64,000 nt of DNA from Acidobacteriota bacterium (GTDB taxonomy: Bacteria > Acidobacteriota > Vicinamibacteria > Vicinamibacterales > UBA823): positions 1 to 64,000 of the forward strand of contig PCAK01000036.1 in the NCBI GenBank assembly GCA_002730525.1, read 5' to 3'. The notes under the pieces are model-generated. The model did no database searches, was not told the DNA's origin, and saw only the letters and a program-made list of their open reading frames with translations. Below, piece after piece: positions 38,783-47,035 of this stretch; the first letter of the stretch is position 1, and every line of letters starts with the position of its first letter. Position numbers and translations under genes: made by a program.

Positions 38783-39726
38783 GCCTGCTGCGATCGATCC
38801 TCTCGACGCCCGGTCCCACTGTGGGAATCGAAATCGCGTCCGACGCGGTCACGGCGGTCAGCCTTGCCCGCAACGGGTCGAACGTGATCGTCAACAGTCA
38901 TGCGACCGAGCCGCTGCCGTTTGGCGCCGTGGTGCCGGCGGTCAACGAGGTCAACATCAAGGACCCGGCCGCGGTGGCCGGGGCGCTCCGCCGCGCCCTG
39001 GACCAGTTCGGACGCCGGCCCCGGCGGGCGGCGCTGGTCGTTCCCGATGCGGTGGCCAAGGTGTCGATCGTGAAGTTCGAGGAGGTGCCGACGCGGAGTC
39101 ACGACCTCGACGAGCTGGTCCGATGGCAGGTCCGGAAGACCGCGCCGTTCCGGATCGAGGATGCGCAGGTGGTCTACAGCCGCGGGCTGACCGACGACAC
39201 CGGGGCGACTGATTTCGTCGTGGCCCTGACCCGGCGGAGCATCATCGAGGAGTACGAGCAGGTGTGCGCGGAGGTTGGCGTGCACGCCGGCGTGGTGGAT
39301 CTGTCGAGCTTCAACATCGTCAACACGGTGATCAGCGGTGATCGCGTCGATGGCGATTGGCTGCTGGTGCACGTGGCGCCCGAGAGCAGCACGATCACGA
39401 TCATGCGCGGCGACCAGCTCATCCTGTTTCGCAACCGGCCGGCCGAGGCCGGTGCCCAGCTGGCCGATCTCGTGTATCAGACGTCGATGTACTACGAAGA
39501 TCGGCTGTTGGGCACGGGCTTTGCGCTGGTGTTCCTGGTCGGGGCCTCGGGCGGTGTGGGCGAGGCGATTCGCAAGGGGCTCGAGGGTCGACTGGGCGGG
39601 AGCGTCGAGTCGGTGGACCCGCGCCGCGTGGCCTCGCTGGCGGACCGGATCGATGCGTCGCCCGACCTGCTCGATCGGCTGACCGCCCCCCTCGGTGTCC
39701 TGGTCAGGGAGCACCCCGCGACCTAG
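38779..39726 (+). CDS. PilM-like actin-fold assembly protein
   Basis: A 315-residue protein starting at the ATG overlapping the ATPase stop. The actin-like fold is indicated by TVGIEIASDAVTAVSLARNG at the N-terminus, by RRAALVVPDAVAKVSIVKFE, and by WLLVHVAPESSTITIMRGDQ as the second phosphate strand. PilM binds ATP and the N-terminus of PilN on the cytoplasmic side of the pilus base; the same fold is the cytoplasmic part of GspL. The segment HDLDELVRWQVRKTAPFRIE is typical of PilM. Confidence 0.88.
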   Translation: MSLLRSILSTPGPTVGIEIASDAVTAVSLARNGSNVIVNSHATEPLPFGAVVPAVNEVNIKDPAAVAGALRRALDQFGRRPRRAALVVPDAVAKVSIVKFEEVPTRSHDLDELVRWQVRKTAPFRIEDAQVVYSRGLTDDTGATDFVVALTRRSIIEEYEQVCAEVGVHAGVVDLSSFNIVNTVISGDRVDGDWLLVHVAPESSTITIMRGDQLILFRNRPAEAGAQLADLVYQTSMYYEDRLLGTGFALVFLVGASGGVGEAIRKGLEGRLGGSVESVDPRRVASLADRIDASPDLLDRLTAPLGVLVREHPAT

Positions 39727-39738
39727 GCGAGACCGGTC

Positions 39739-40332
39739 ATGCTGCGAACGAACCTGGCGACCCGACCGTTCTACAATGAGCGCGGCATCCACGTCGGCCT
39801 GGTCGCGCTGGCGATCGTGGTGGTCGGCCTGACCGGCTTCAACGTCACCCGAATCGTGGAGCTGTCGCGCAGCCACACTGACTTGGGCCTGCGCGTGGCG
39901 CAGGATGAGGCCGCGGCGCGCGAGATGGTCGGGGAGACCGAGGCGGTGCGGCTGCAGATCGACGGTGCAGAGTTGCGGGTCGTGACCGACGCGGTCCGCG
40001 AGGCCAACGGGCTGATCGGGCTGCGGATGTTCTCGTGGACCGAGTTGTTCAACCGCATCGAGACGACGCTGCCGCCGGACGTGATGCTGACGTCGGTCCG
40101 ACCGGAGGTCGACGGCGAGTACGTGTCGGTCGCGATGGTCGTCTTGGGCCGGCGGATCGAAGCGATCGATCGATTCATCGAGGCGCTGGAGGCCACGGGG
40201 TCGTTCGAGGAGTTGCTCGCCCGCCAGGAAGAAGCAACGGACGACGGAATGTTTCGCACGGTGCTGCGCGGTCGCTATCTTGGTGTAGCGGCGGCAGCGG
40301 TGGGCGCGCAGCCCGCGGAGCCTGGGCCGTGA
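39739..40332 (+). CDS. PilN-like assembly protein
   Basis: A 197-residue bitopic membrane protein. MLRTNLATRPFYNERGI is the short cytoplasmic peptide characteristic of PilN (NLATRPF) that binds PilM. One membrane helix (VGLVALAIVVVGLTGFNV) follows, then a coiled-coil segment and a ferredoxin-like periplasmic domain (IETTLPPDVMLTSVRPEVDG and a helix-strand-helix). It is 12 bases after pilM and overlaps the next gene by four bases. Confidence 0.85.
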   Translation: MLRTNLATRPFYNERGIHVGLVALAIVVVGLTGFNVTRIVELSRSHTDLGLRVAQDEAAAREMVGETEAVRLQIDGAELRVVTDAVREANGLIGLRMFSWTELFNRIETTLPPDVMLTSVRPEVDGEYVSVAMVVLGRRIEAIDRFIEALEATGSFEELLARQEEATDDGMFRTVLRGRYLGVAAAAVGAQPAEPGP

Positions 40333-40910
40333 CGGCACTCAAGCGCATCACCGCGGAGAAGCGCCTGTTCATTCTGCCGCTGGTCGTGGGCCTTGCGCTC
40401 AACGCCGCGCTGTTCGCGCTGGCGGTCTACCCGTTGACGGTCCGAGTTGCCAACGCCAAGCTGCTGGCAGCGGCGGCCGTCGAGTCGCTCGAGGATGCCG
40501 AGCAGGCGCAGGCCGAAGCCCTCGCGATCCTCGAGAGCAAGTCGCGCGCGGACGCGGATCTTCGGACGTTCTACGAAGAGGTGTTGCCGCTCGGTCTGCC
40601 CAGCGCGCGGCGGATTACCTACGCGCAGCTCGCGGCGATGGCCGAAGGCGCGAACCTCCGCCACGATCGTCGGAGCAGCGTAGCCGAGCAGGATCGGGGC
40701 AGCCGTTTGGCGCGCCTGCGGACGACGATGGTGCTGGCCGGAGAATACGCCGATGTCCGGGAGTTTATCTATCAGCTGGAGACCGCCGACGCGTTCGTCG
40801 TGATCGAGGGGGTCAGCCTGGTCCAGCCGGACGAGGAGGCGACCTCGCTGGTCCTGACGCTCGAGGTCTCGACGTACTTCTGGTCGGATCAGTCTGATGC
40901 TGATGCGTGA
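40329..40910 (+). CDS. PilO/GspM-like assembly protein
   Basis: A 193-residue protein with a GTG start overlapping the pilN-like stop. A single membrane helix (LFILPLVVGLALNAALFALAV) is followed by an Ala/Glu/Leu-rich coiled coil and a periplasmic domain ending ADAFVVIEGVSLVQPDEEAT. It has the layout of PilO and GspM, which pair with PilN and GspL in the inner-membrane alignment complex. Sequence conservation is too low to choose between the two names, but gene order (M-N-O) favours PilO. Confidence 0.8.
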   Translation: MTALKRITAEKRLFILPLVVGLALNAALFALAVYPLTVRVANAKLLAAAAVESLEDAEQAQAEALAILESKSRADADLRTFYEEVLPLGLPSARRITYAQLAAMAEGANLRHDRRSSVAEQDRGSRLARLRTTMVLAGEYADVREFIYQLETADAFVVIEGVSLVQPDEEATSLVLTLEVSTYFWSDQSDADA

Positions 40911-41271
40911 TCCGCGCGAGGTGGTCCGGAGGCCGGCCGGGCTGCTTGGCATGACAGCGGTTGCCACGTTTACCGTGTTCGCGGTGTCGTGCGGGCGGGG
41001 CCGGCTCGGGAGCAGCGGGCGGCGGCCCGGGGGGGCACGGCAGCAGGCGAGCCTGGGGGAGCGAGCGGCGTGTCGGGACTACCCCAGGTGGCTCTCGACG
41101 GCCTGGCCGGCGGACGGCATCGGCGCATCGGGGTCGAGCCTGCTGGCCGCCGTGCTGTTCGAGGCGACGGTGGCCGGAACCGCGGCGCTGGGCTTGAGCG
41201 GCGTCGGGACGACGCCCGAGGGCGAGCTCGTGCCGCTCGCGTTCCCACCGGTCGCGATTACGGTCCGATGA
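40897..41271 (+). CDS. Hypothetical lipoprotein in the pilus/secretion operon
   Basis: A 124-residue protein that overlaps the pilO-like gene by 14 bases; an ATG at 40903 is an alternative start. The N-terminus contains a hydrophobic run, LLGMTAVATFTVFAVSC, that could be a lipoprotein signal. The rest is Gly/Arg-rich and then SSLLAAVLFEATVAGTAALG with a possible beta segment. Third codon positions are almost all G or C in this frame, so it is coding. It occupies the place of pilP, also a small lipoprotein, but no PilP sequence similarity is visible. The next gene starts inside its stop codon region (ATGA). Confidence 0.6.
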   Translation: MLMRDPREVVRRPAGLLGMTAVATFTVFAVSCGRGRLGSSGRRPGGARQQASLGERAACRDYPRWLSTAWPADGIGASGSSLLAAVLFEATVAGTAALGLSGVGTTPEGELVPLAFPPVAITVR

Positions 41272-41744
41272 AGCGCCTGACCGGCGGCGCCGGCTACACC
41301 TTCGTAGAACTGCTGGTGGTCAGCACGATCCTGCTGGCGCTGGCGTCCGCGATCATGCCGCTCGCGCAGGTGACGATGCAGCGGCAGCGCGAGGTGGAAC
41401 TGCGCCGCGTCCTGCGGGAGATGCGGACGGCGATCGACCGCTACAAGGACGCCGTGGACACCGGCGCCATCAGCCTGATCGATGTGGAGCCCGGCAGCGA
41501 GGGGTATCCGCCCGATCTCGACACGCTCGTCGAGGGCGTGCCGATGGCGAACGACGCGTCGGGCCGGACCTTGAAGTTCCTGCGCCGCATCCCGATCGAC
41601 CCGTTGACGAAGAGCAACGAGTGGGGCCTTCGCTCGTATCAGGACGACGCTGATACCAGGTCCTGGGGCGGCGAGAACGTGTACGACGTCTTCACCACGA
41701 GCCGGGGCACCGGTCTCGATGGGACCGAGTATCGGACGTGGTGA
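41268..41744 (+). CDS. Major-pseudopilin-like protein (GspG type)
   Basis: A 158-residue prepilin-like protein. The prepilin cleavage site is in GGAGYTFVELLVVSTILLAL, where the residue after the Gly is Tyr in place of the common Phe, followed by T, and the Glu at +5 is kept. After the hydrophobic helix come REVELRRVLREMRTAIDRYK and IDPLTKSNEWGLRSYQDD, typical of the GspG globular domain including the Ca2+-loop region. It would be processed by a prepilin peptidase, not encoded here, and polymerised by the GspE/F motor. Confidence 0.88.
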   Translation: MKRLTGGAGYTFVELLVVSTILLALASAIMPLAQVTMQRQREVELRRVLREMRTAIDRYKDAVDTGAISLIDVEPGSEGYPPDLDTLVEGVPMANDASGRTLKFLRRIPIDPLTKSNEWGLRSYQDDADTRSWGGENVYDVFTTSRGTGLDGTEYRTW

Positions 41745-42187
41745 GGGCTGACGGAGCGGACGTGGACATGACGGCGAGTTGGTGGCGGGGCCGATGTCGG
41801 AGCGGTGCCGGTGGTTGGACGCTGGTCGAACTGCTGATCGTGATCTCGCTGATCACGCTGTTGGCGGGTATCTCCCTGGCGTCGTACCGCACGGCGGTGG
41901 TCCGATCGCGCGAGGCGGTGCTGAAGGAAGATCTCTTCCGGATGCGCGACGCCATCGACCAGTATTTTGCCGACAAGTCGGTCTATCCCCCGGCGCTGGA
42001 CTCGCTCGTGGCTGATGGCTACATCCGCCAGGTCCCGGAAGACCCGTTTACCGGATCGCCGGCCACGTGGCAGACCGTCCTGGCCGAACCCGACTTCGAC
42101 AATCCAACGGCCACGCTCGGGGTCTTCGACGTGAAGAGCGGCGCCGAAGGAATGGCGCTCGACGGCACTCCTTACGCCGAATGGTAG
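41738..42187 (+). CDS. Pseudopilin (GspG-like), second copy
   Basis: A 149-residue protein when started at the GTG at 41738, which overlaps the preceding gene; ATG 41768 is possible. The cleavage-site segment is GAGGWTLVELLIVISLITLL, with Trp at +1 in place of the usual Phe and Glu at +5. The C-terminal part repeats the GspG pattern: DAIDQYFADKSVYPPALDSL, VADGYIRQVPEDPFTGSPAT, then GVFDVKSGAEGMALDGTPYA. This ending resembles that of the preceding pseudopilin, so the two arose by duplication. Confidence 0.88.
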   Translation: MVRADGADVDMTASWWRGRCRSGAGGWTLVELLIVISLITLLAGISLASYRTAVVRSREAVLKEDLFRMRDAIDQYFADKSVYPPALDSLVADGYIRQVPEDPFTGSPATWQTVLAEPDFDNPTATLGVFDVKSGAEGMALDGTPYAEW

Positions 42188-42211
42188 CGGGCGGCGATCG
42201 CCGCCGCGCAG

Positions 42212-43389
42212 CTACTGGATCAAGACCTCAATCTGCGCCGAGGCCCGGCGGCCGTCCGCGTCGATGGCGTCACGGTCACGGTCTGGATGCTCACATCCTC
42301 GGGCCGTAGACGTGACTGGTGACGGCGCCACTCGTCGTGACGGACGTGCCGTCACCGAAGGTCCAGTCGTAGCGGACGATGTTGGCAGTGGTCGGGGTGA
42401 CCGCCGCTGTGAACGTGACGTTCACGGGCGCCGTGCCCGTGCCGCTCGTGAGGTCGGAGGTCAGGGTGAGGCTCAGTGGGGTCACCTCTTCCTCGGCCAC
42501 GACGACGGTACTCGTGACGGTCGTGCTGTCGCCGCCGGTGTCGGTCGCGGTGACCGTGACGACATAGGTGCTGTCACGGCGGTAGACGTGCGCCACGGTG
42601 CCCGTGCCTGCGAGCGCGCCGAGGGACTGCTCCGAGCCGTCGCCGAAGTCGATCGTCATCGTCCGGATCGGAGTCGCACCCGCTGTGACCGACAGCGTGA
42701 ACGTGGCACCCTCGCCCTCGGTGACGGGGGAAGGCACCGTCAGGGCGACGGTTGGCGCGATGATCACCGTCACCGCGATGTCGGTGAAGACGTTCCCGAG
42801 CGTTGCGGTGACCGTAGCATCTTGGCTGGTCGTCAGCCGGACGCGGCTTCGCCCGCGTTGTTCGTCGGGACGATCGTCTTGGCCAGTGACCGGCGCTCGT
42901 CGTGAAGGCCACCGGCACCCCGGCCACCCGCTTGCCGGTCTCGTCGGTCACGAACGCGACGATTTGCACCGTTTCGCCGGTCGACGGGACGACGCTCGGG
43001 TTGGCCGTCACGACGATGGTCGAGGCCGCGGCGCCGCCGATCTGGACGTCCACGCTCTCGGAGATGGCGTCGCCCGAGAGGGCGCCAACGGTGGCCAGGC
43101 CAGACCGGCGTCCGGCGTTCAGTCTGACGAGGACCTTCCCGTTCTCGGTACGTGCCTCGCGGGGCGAGATCGTACCGAGCGTCGTGGTGAACGTCACCAG
43201 CGTGCCATTTTGCACGGCGATGCCGTTGATCGGCAGCAGCAGCGGCGAGATGGCGAGCGTGATGGCCGATTGGGTCGGGGCGAGGAGCGGAACCGTGTTG
43301 CAGGCGGCACCGGGGCCGAGAACGGCTGCGGCGATGACGGTAACCAGCACCGCGCGCCGCCACGGCGAGGTAAGCGTCCTTGATCTCAT
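42212..43389 (-). pseudogene. Ig-like/PKD-domain lipoprotein, interrupted by several frameshifts
   Basis: From the ATG at 43389 the protein begins with a lipoprotein signal (LVTVIAAAVLGPGAAC), then an Ig-like domain (GTLVTFTTTLGTISPREART; TGETVQIVAFVTDETGKRVA). At about 42895 and 42848 the frame moves by one base each time, giving SLAKTIVPTNNAGEA and then LTTSQDATVTATLGN, followed by two PKD domains (MTIDFGDGSEQS; VRYDWTFGDGTSVT). Two more one-base shifts near 42304 and 42258 are needed to reach the natural end AQIEVLIQ at 42212. All four look like single missing bases, so sequence errors are plausible. The protein is likely a surface lipoprotein; it lies against the direction of the pseudopilin operon. 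Confidence 0.75.
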
Positions 43390-43414
43390 CGAACCCGAAG
43401 GCGATGATGTCGGC

Positions 43415-44200
43415 ATGACTGGAGGGGGGCAAGCGGTGCGCTTGGCCGATGCGCGCGGCTACGCGATGGCCGCGCTGCTCGTCGCGCTGGCGGTGATGAG
43501 CGTAATGCTCTCGGTCGCGCTGCCGGTGTGGCGGCAGGCGATGCAGCGGGAGAAGGAGGCCGAGCTCGTCTTCCGGGGGGAGCAGTACGCGCGAGCCGTC
43601 GCGCTGTTCCAGCGGAAGTTCGCCGGCGCCTTTCCCCCCAGCATCGAACTGCTGGTCGAGCAGAGGTTTCTGCGCCAGGAGTACGCCGATCCGATGGTCG
43701 AGGACGGCGAGTTCCAGGTGCTCTATCAGACCACTGCGGTGCCAGGCACCACGCCAGGGGCCGGACTGCCGGGCAGTGCGGCAGCGGGCGGCGGCGGTGC
43801 GCGAGGCGGGTCGACGGCGCCGGCCAACGCCTTCTCGTCAACGTCAGGGTCGTCGGCGTTCGACACCGGGGAGGGTGGCGTTCGGGGAGGCGTGGTCGGG
43901 GTCGTCAGCAAGAGCGAAGCCGAGTCGCTGAGGCTCTACCAGGGGCGCTCGCGGTACAACGAGTGGGTCTTCCTGTACACGAACGTGAACGGGCAGGCCG
44001 GCGCCGGCGCCGCTGGCGCAGCGGGGCAGGTCGGTCCCGGGGCTGAAGGCGCCGGCGCCGGCCGCCGTCCGAGCGCCGGTGGTCGGAGCGGTAGCGGTCA
44101 GGCGCCGGGTGGGCGTCGGCCGGGCCAGTCGAGCGGCGTCGGAGGGCGTGGTGCGGGTCCGGCAGGGCCGGCTGGCCAGCGGCCCCCACCGCCGCGCTGA
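43415..44200 (+). CDS. Pseudopilin-like protein with Gly/Pro-rich C-terminus
   Basis: A 261-residue protein. The N-terminus is prepilin-like: ADARGYAMAALLVALAVMSV, lacking the usual Glu at +5, then PVWRQAMQREKEAELVFRGE. The central part has the GspG/GspH-like FQRKFAGAFPPSIELLVEQR and YQGRSRYNEWVFLYT. The last 90 residues are a low-complexity Gly/Ala/Pro/Arg tail. The missing Glu5 suggests a minor pseudopilin of the GspK type at the tip or a non-canonical subunit. It continues the operon direction of the other pseudopilins across the opposing PKD gene. Confidence 0.8.
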   Translation: MTGGGQAVRLADARGYAMAALLVALAVMSVMLSVALPVWRQAMQREKEAELVFRGEQYARAVALFQRKFAGAFPPSIELLVEQRFLRQEYADPMVEDGEFQVLYQTTAVPGTTPGAGLPGSAAAGGGGARGGSTAPANAFSSTSGSSAFDTGEGGVRGGVVGVVSKSEAESLRLYQGRSRYNEWVFLYTNVNGQAGAGAAGAAGQVGPGAEGAGAGRRPSAGGRSGSGQAPGGRRPGQSSGVGGRGAGPAGPAGQRPPPPR

Positions 44201-44227
44201 GCGGTCGAGGCCGCGGGTGGCCTGTGC

Positions 44228-45967
44228 TTAGTCGGTCACGCTCTTCCAGCCGCGCTTCTTCAGGTGGTGGTGCAGCAGGAACCCGGCGCCCAGCGCGCAG
44301 GCGGCATACGGCACCGCGGCCGAGAGCGACTGGAAGAGCAGCGCACCGATTCCGAACAGCGTGCTGTAGACGAGCACCCAGCCGGCGATCCAGTCGATGA
44401 CCAGACTGCCGATCGCCTCCGGCGGTGGATCGCCGGCGGCGCGAGCGATTCGGGCCCATCCCGGACCGCCCGGCCGGACCCTCCGGTAGAACGCAATGAG
44501 GTGATCCATCGGCTCGGGTGGGGTCAGGAAGGTCACGACAAGCCAGCAGACGGTCGTCCACGTGACGAGGTAGAAGAGGGTGGACGGGAACGCCACCTCG
44601 GTGAAGAGCTTGAGGTAGGCGAAGCCGATCGCCGGCGCCACCAGCGCGGTCACCTCCGACCACGCGTTCACGCGCCACCAGTACCACCGGAGAATCAGGA
44701 CTAGACCGATGCCGGCGCCGGACTCGAGAATGAACTCCCACGCCTGGCGGATGCTCTCGAGATAGAAGGTCGTCACCCCGCCGAGTGCCATCAGGATGAG
44801 CGTCGTCAGGCGCGCCGCCCTGATGTAGTGCCGGTCGTCCGCATCCGCACGGACGAAGCGCCGGTAGAAGTCGTTGATGACGTAGGAGCAGCCCCAGTTG
44901 AGCTGCGTGCCGATCGTGGACATGTAGGCGGCGAAGAAGGCGCCCAGCAGCAGACCGCGCCACCCTACGGGCAGATGATCCCGGAGGACCATGACGTAGG
45001 CGGCCTCGCGGTCGGCCACCGACGGGTACAGCACGATCGAGGCGAGTCCCACGAGAATCCAGGGCCAGGGTCGGATGCAGTAATGGGCGATCGTGAACCA
45101 GAGCGTGGCTAGCAGCGAATGGCGCTCGTCCTTCGCTGACATCATCCGCTGCGCGACGTAGCCGCCGCCACTGGCTTCCTGGCCCGGGTACCAGCTGGCC
45201 CACCACTGCACGCCGACGAACGCGATGAACGCGGCGACCGGGAGAGCGAACGTCTCGGCCGTCGACGCGTCGCCGCCGATCGTTGGCATGAACTGGAACG
45301 TCGAGTCGGGAAGCGATTCCCGCAGACCGGCGATGCCGCCGACTGCCGGCAACCGCAGCGCGAACCAGGCGAGTGCGATGGTGCCGCCTATGGCCAGGAT
45401 GAATTGCACGAGGTCGCCCATGACGACGCCCCAGAGGCCCGAGACCGACGAGTACACCCCGGTGAAGGCCAGGCTGATGAGCACCGCCGTCAAGCGGTCC
45501 CAGCCCATCGTGACCAGCAGGATCTTGGCCATGGCCAGGTTGACCCAGCCCATGATGAGGAAGTTGATCGGCAGGCCGAGGTACAGCGCCCGGAAGCCCC
45601 GGAGAAAGGCGGCGGGCCGCCCCGTGTAACGCAGTTCGGCGAACTCGACGTCGGTCAGGATGCCGGCGCGGCGCCAGAGTCGGGCGAAGAAGAACACCGC
45701 CAGCGTGCTCCCAAGGGCGGCGTTCCACCAGATCCAGTTGCCGGCGATCCCGTCCCGCGCGACGATGCCGGCGACGGCGAGCGGGGTGTCGGCCGCGAAT
45801 GTCGTGGCGACCATCGACGTGCCGGCGAGCCACCACGGCAGCGAGCGCCCAGAGAGAAAGTACTGGTCGACGCTAGTGCCGGCACGACGGTAGAAGGCCA
45901 TGCCGATGGCAAGGACGACCACGAAGTATCCGATGATGACCGCCCAGTCGATCGCCGTCAGCGTCAT
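44228..45967 (-). CDS. Sodium:solute symporter family protein
   Basis: A 579-residue integral membrane protein with the SSS fold of about 13-14 membrane segments. WAVIIGYFVVVLAIGMAFYR, then YFLSGRSLPWWLAGTSMVAT mark the first helices with the Na+ site, and VQWWASWYPGQEASGGGYVA, then RMMSAKDERHSL are typical of the subgroup. It ends RGWKSVTD. Substrates in this family include sugars, sialic acid, amino acids and other solutes. It is seven bases after the serine hydrolase on the minus strand and belongs to the murQ-linked cluster, so a muropeptide or amino-sugar substrate is the best guess. Confidence 0.9.
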   Translation of the reverse strand: MTLTAIDWAVIIGYFVVVLAIGMAFYRRAGTSVDQYFLSGRSLPWWLAGTSMVATTFAADTPLAVAGIVARDGIAGNWIWWNAALGSTLAVFFFARLWRRAGILTDVEFAELRYTGRPAAFLRGFRALYLGLPINFLIMGWVNLAMAKILLVTMGWDRLTAVLISLAFTGVYSSVSGLWGVVMGDLVQFILAIGGTIALAWFALRLPAVGGIAGLRESLPDSTFQFMPTIGGDASTAETFALPVAAFIAFVGVQWWASWYPGQEASGGGYVAQRMMSAKDERHSLLATLWFTIAHYCIRPWPWILVGLASIVLYPSVADREAAYVMVLRDHLPVGWRGLLLGAFFAAYMSTIGTQLNWGCSYVINDFYRRFVRADADDRHYIRAARLTTLILMALGGVTTFYLESIRQAWEFILESGAGIGLVLILRWYWWRVNAWSEVTALVAPAIGFAYLKLFTEVAFPSTLFYLVTWTTVCWLVVTFLTPPEPMDHLIAFYRRVRPGGPGWARIARAAGDPPPEAIGSLVIDWIAGWVLVYSTLFGIGALLFQSLSAAVPYAACALGAGFLLHHHLKKRGWKSVTD

Positions 45968-45973
45968 GGCGGA

Positions 45974-47035
45974 TCAGTCGGTGACGGCGCGGTCCGCCAC
46001 GTCGACCACGGCGTCGTGCAGGGCGCGTCGGACGGCCTGGATAGCCTCGGCCTCGAGCACGGCAGGGTGGACCCGATTGGTCAGGAACACGATGTAGAGA
46101 TCGCGCGCGGGATCGATCCAGAGCGAGGTGCCGGTGAACCCGGTGTGCCCGATCGCCGAGGACGACAGGCGGCGCCCGCACGACGAGGTCGGCAGCATCG
46201 TATCCCACCCTAGCGCTCGGGAACTGCCTGGCACGCCGACGCGCCGGACAAAGTGGCGCACGGTGTCCGGCCGGGCGAGGGTCGGCGCGCCCGCCAGCCC
46301 GTTCAGGACCAGGCGCGCGAATCGTCCCACGGCGGCGGCCGTGCCGAAGAGTCCGGTGTGGCCGGCCACCCCGCCGAGCGCCCAGCCGTTGTCGTCGTGC
46401 ACTTCGCCGACCAGGCGGCGTCCACGCCAGCGGTTGTCCCCGGCGGGCGCGATCGAACCGGGCGCGGGCGTCGGCACGTATCGCAGGCCGGCCAGGCCAC
46501 AGGCCTCAGCCACGCGCTCGAACTGTGCGTCGAGCCCCTCCTTACCCAGGTCTTCGAGTAGAAACCCGAGCAGGATGAAGCCGAGGTCGCTGTAGACCGA
46601 CTTCGTGCGGGGCCGGTACTCGAGCGGAAGCCGGCAGATCCGTGGCTCGAACTCGGTGCGACCGACTCGATCTCGAAATAGCGGCTGGTGCGCCGCGAGG
46701 CCGCCGGTGTGCGCCAGGAGGTCCGCGATCGTCACGCCGGATCGGTCGTCGCCGCGCCAGAGGGCTAGGTGTTCGCCGATGCGGTCGGTGAGCGCGAGGT
46801 GTCCGTCGTCGAGGTGATGCATGGTGAGCGTCGTCGTCGCGACGACCTTGGTGAGCGAGGCGAGATCGAAGACGGTGTCGAGGCTCGTGGGCGCGGCGCC
46901 TGCGTCGTAGGTCAGGGTGCCCCAGGCGCCCACCCACAGCGGGCCGTCGGCGCGGCCGATCTCCAGGGTGGCCGCCGGGAAAATACGGGCCTCGACGGCC
47001 CGTCCGATGATCGCCGAGACCTCGCCGAAGCTCAC
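45974..47035 (-). CDS. Serine hydrolase, beta-lactamase class C/DD-peptidase family
   Basis: A 353-residue protein with a GTG start at 47033-47035, preceded by AGGAG and overlapping the stop of the next symporter gene by four bases. The penicillin-recognising enzyme motifs are SLTK (in [20 protein letters not shown]), a Tyr-Ser-Asp element ([12 protein letters not shown]) and HTG in [19 protein letters not shown]. There is no signal peptide, so it works in the cytoplasm. Given its neighbours it may hydrolyse imported muropeptides or D-amino acid peptides; an esterase role is also possible. Confidence 0.9.
   Translation of the reverse strand: MSFGEVSAIIGRAVEARIFPAATLEIGRADGPLWVGAWGTLTYDAGAAPTSLDTVFDLASLTKVVATTTLTMHHLDDGHLALTDRIGEHLALWRGDDRSGVTIADLLAHTGGLAAHQPLFRDRVGRTEFEPRICRLPLEYRPRTKSVYSDLGFILLGFLLEDLGKEGLDAQFERVAEACGLAGLRYVPTPAPGSIAPAGDNRWRGRRLVGEVHDDNGWALGGVAGHTGLFGTAAAVGRFARLVLNGLAGAPTLARPDTVRHFVRRVGVPGSSRALGWDTMLPTSSCGRRLSSSAIGHTGFTGTSLWIDPARDLYIVFLTNRVHPAVLEAEAIQAVRRALHDAVVDVADRAVTD

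Noticed and set aside
42191-42204. Perfect 14-base palindrome GCGGCGATCGCCGC just after the second pseudopilin gene
   Set aside because: It has no loop or T-run and such GCGATCGC palindromes are frequent in GC-rich genomes by chance, so no function is assigned.
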